Positions 63,470 through 64,000 of a stretch of 64,000 nt of DNA are shown here, one piece after another. How positions within the stretch are numbered: position 1 is the stretch's first letter; each line of letters starts with the position of its first letter. Made by a program: the position numbers and the translations under genes. The notes beneath the pieces are model-generated. The model had not been told where the DNA came from. It made no database searches and was given only the letters and a program-made list of their open reading frames with translations. Source of the DNA: Halodesulfovibrio marinisediminis DSM 17456 (GTDB lineage: Bacteria; Desulfobacterota; Desulfovibrionia; Desulfovibrionales; Desulfovibrionaceae); contig NZ_FSRG01000006.1 in the NCBI RefSeq assembly GCF_900129975.1, positions 310,001 through 374,000 on the forward strand, given 5' to 3'.

Positions 63470-64000
63470 CTGCACACCATATATCCTGTCAAATTTACCG
63501 GACAAAACCGGCAACAGGTTTGTCGTTGTATTAAGAGCCATTACCTGATGAAGCACGGAATTTAAGCCATCAGGGCAAGCCATAATTCATAAAAAACATG
63601 CGCACCAACAGCTGAGATGCCTTACACAGAAAGTTCCAAAAATGAGTCATCCCAAAGTGTATATTGGCATGAAACTGATTTTCTTTCTTGTAATGTTGCG
63701 CGAATTGGGTGTACAGGCTTTTACAGCTCTTGTCACGCAATGCATAGTCGCGCTGAACTTGGTTAGATATATAATTTTTCGCGAGAAGCTTTGAAAGTCT
63801 AACCAAATGATTTTCAAAGTAAAAAAGACTAACTCGCTGCAAATTATATTTTTTTACACCTAATCTATTGAAATGTGCATTGTGTACGAGTAAAAGAGCG
63901 ACTTGTCTTCTAGTTTAATCCAAGAAGTTCGTGAATATACCAAAAACCAGATGCACCCACACATGCAATGGAGAAATGGCAATAGTTGTCTTTGTTTTAT
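63470..64000. other. intergenic region at the right edge
   Basis: About 530 bp, A/T-rich. One open frame on the minus strand (63570-63842) has no ribosome site and an uninformative product. No complete gene is visible before the window ends. Confidence 0.4.

Noticed and set aside
63570-63842. 90-codon frame upstream of trmH on the minus strand
   Set aside because: No ribosome site, overlaps the unlikely upstream extension of trmH, and no family pattern is visible.

Overview
The window reads as a piece of chromosome from a moderately AT-rich, marine-type sulfate-reducing deltaproteobacterium (Desulfovibrionaceae, most like Halodesulfovibrio). This rests on protein style and content: aldehyde:ferredoxin oxidoreductase, a TAXI-type TRAP transporter, abundant sigma-54 enhancer-binding proteins, a cytochrome P460 and a dispersed intergenic repeat I associate with desulfovibrios. 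The genus is an inference from the sequence; no search was run.

Left part (1-14.6 kb). After the tail of a membrane transporter and a formyltransferase comes a signalling group: a membrane SpoIIE/RsbU-type phosphatase, an AAA+ regulator with a non-canonical GVATGV loop instead of GAFTGA, and an RsbW-like ATP-binding protein. After a 1.4-kb gap a good -24/-12 promoter leads into two 'chaperone + large protein' pairs. Both small proteins look like CesT-type type III secretion chaperones. The first partner is a 700-residue protein I do not recognise. The second is a protein of about 1,530 residues with a beta-propeller-like N-terminal part and a glycine-rich beta-strand part, reminiscent of AvrE/DspE effectors. 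No secretion apparatus genes are in the window. A decayed IS3-family element follows directly.

Second block (16-31.7 kb). A chemoreceptor gene and a ten-gene operon are each preceded by a near-perfect sigma-54 promoter and by the same upstream motif (CAATCAAACA...CTGTTTTT). Between them lies a PAS-AAA+ enhancer-binding protein, the obvious candidate for the factor binding that motif. The operon encodes an EamA transporter, a three-subunit molybdenum hydroxylase, MocA, YqeB and YqeC (markers of selenium-dependent molybdenum hydroxylases), a BCCT transporter, a molybdopterin-binding protein and an XdhC protein. Together they look like a system for sensing, taking up and hydroxylating one substrate, possibly an N-heterocycle or quaternary amine.

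Third block (32-36 kb) is a scarred insertion region: an IS3-family element abutting a truncated nuclease gene, an esterase gene flanked by a short direct repeat, the 3' half of a tRNA-Arg gene beside the last 46 codons of a tyrosine integrase, and 39-bp tandem repeats. An intact tRNA-Thr(CGT) closes it.

Fourth block (36.4-45.7 kb). An HU-like protein lacking the DNA arm is followed by a GntR regulator divergent from a TAXI-TRAP transporter and a LarA-like racemase. Then come three tandem small histidine-rich lipoprotein genes, each behind a copy of the same leader with two hairpins whose arms covary. A glutamate decarboxylase follows.

Right part (45.8-64 kb). Mostly ordinary genes: AOR, a NarX/NarL-type two-component pair, cytochrome P460, a DUF1269 protein, a VOC protein, a phosphoethanolamine transferase, a BMP-type nucleoside ABC transporter with Gpt (purine uptake and salvage), a THUMP RNA methyltransferase, a glycosyltransferase-like protein and a TrmH-type methyltransferase.
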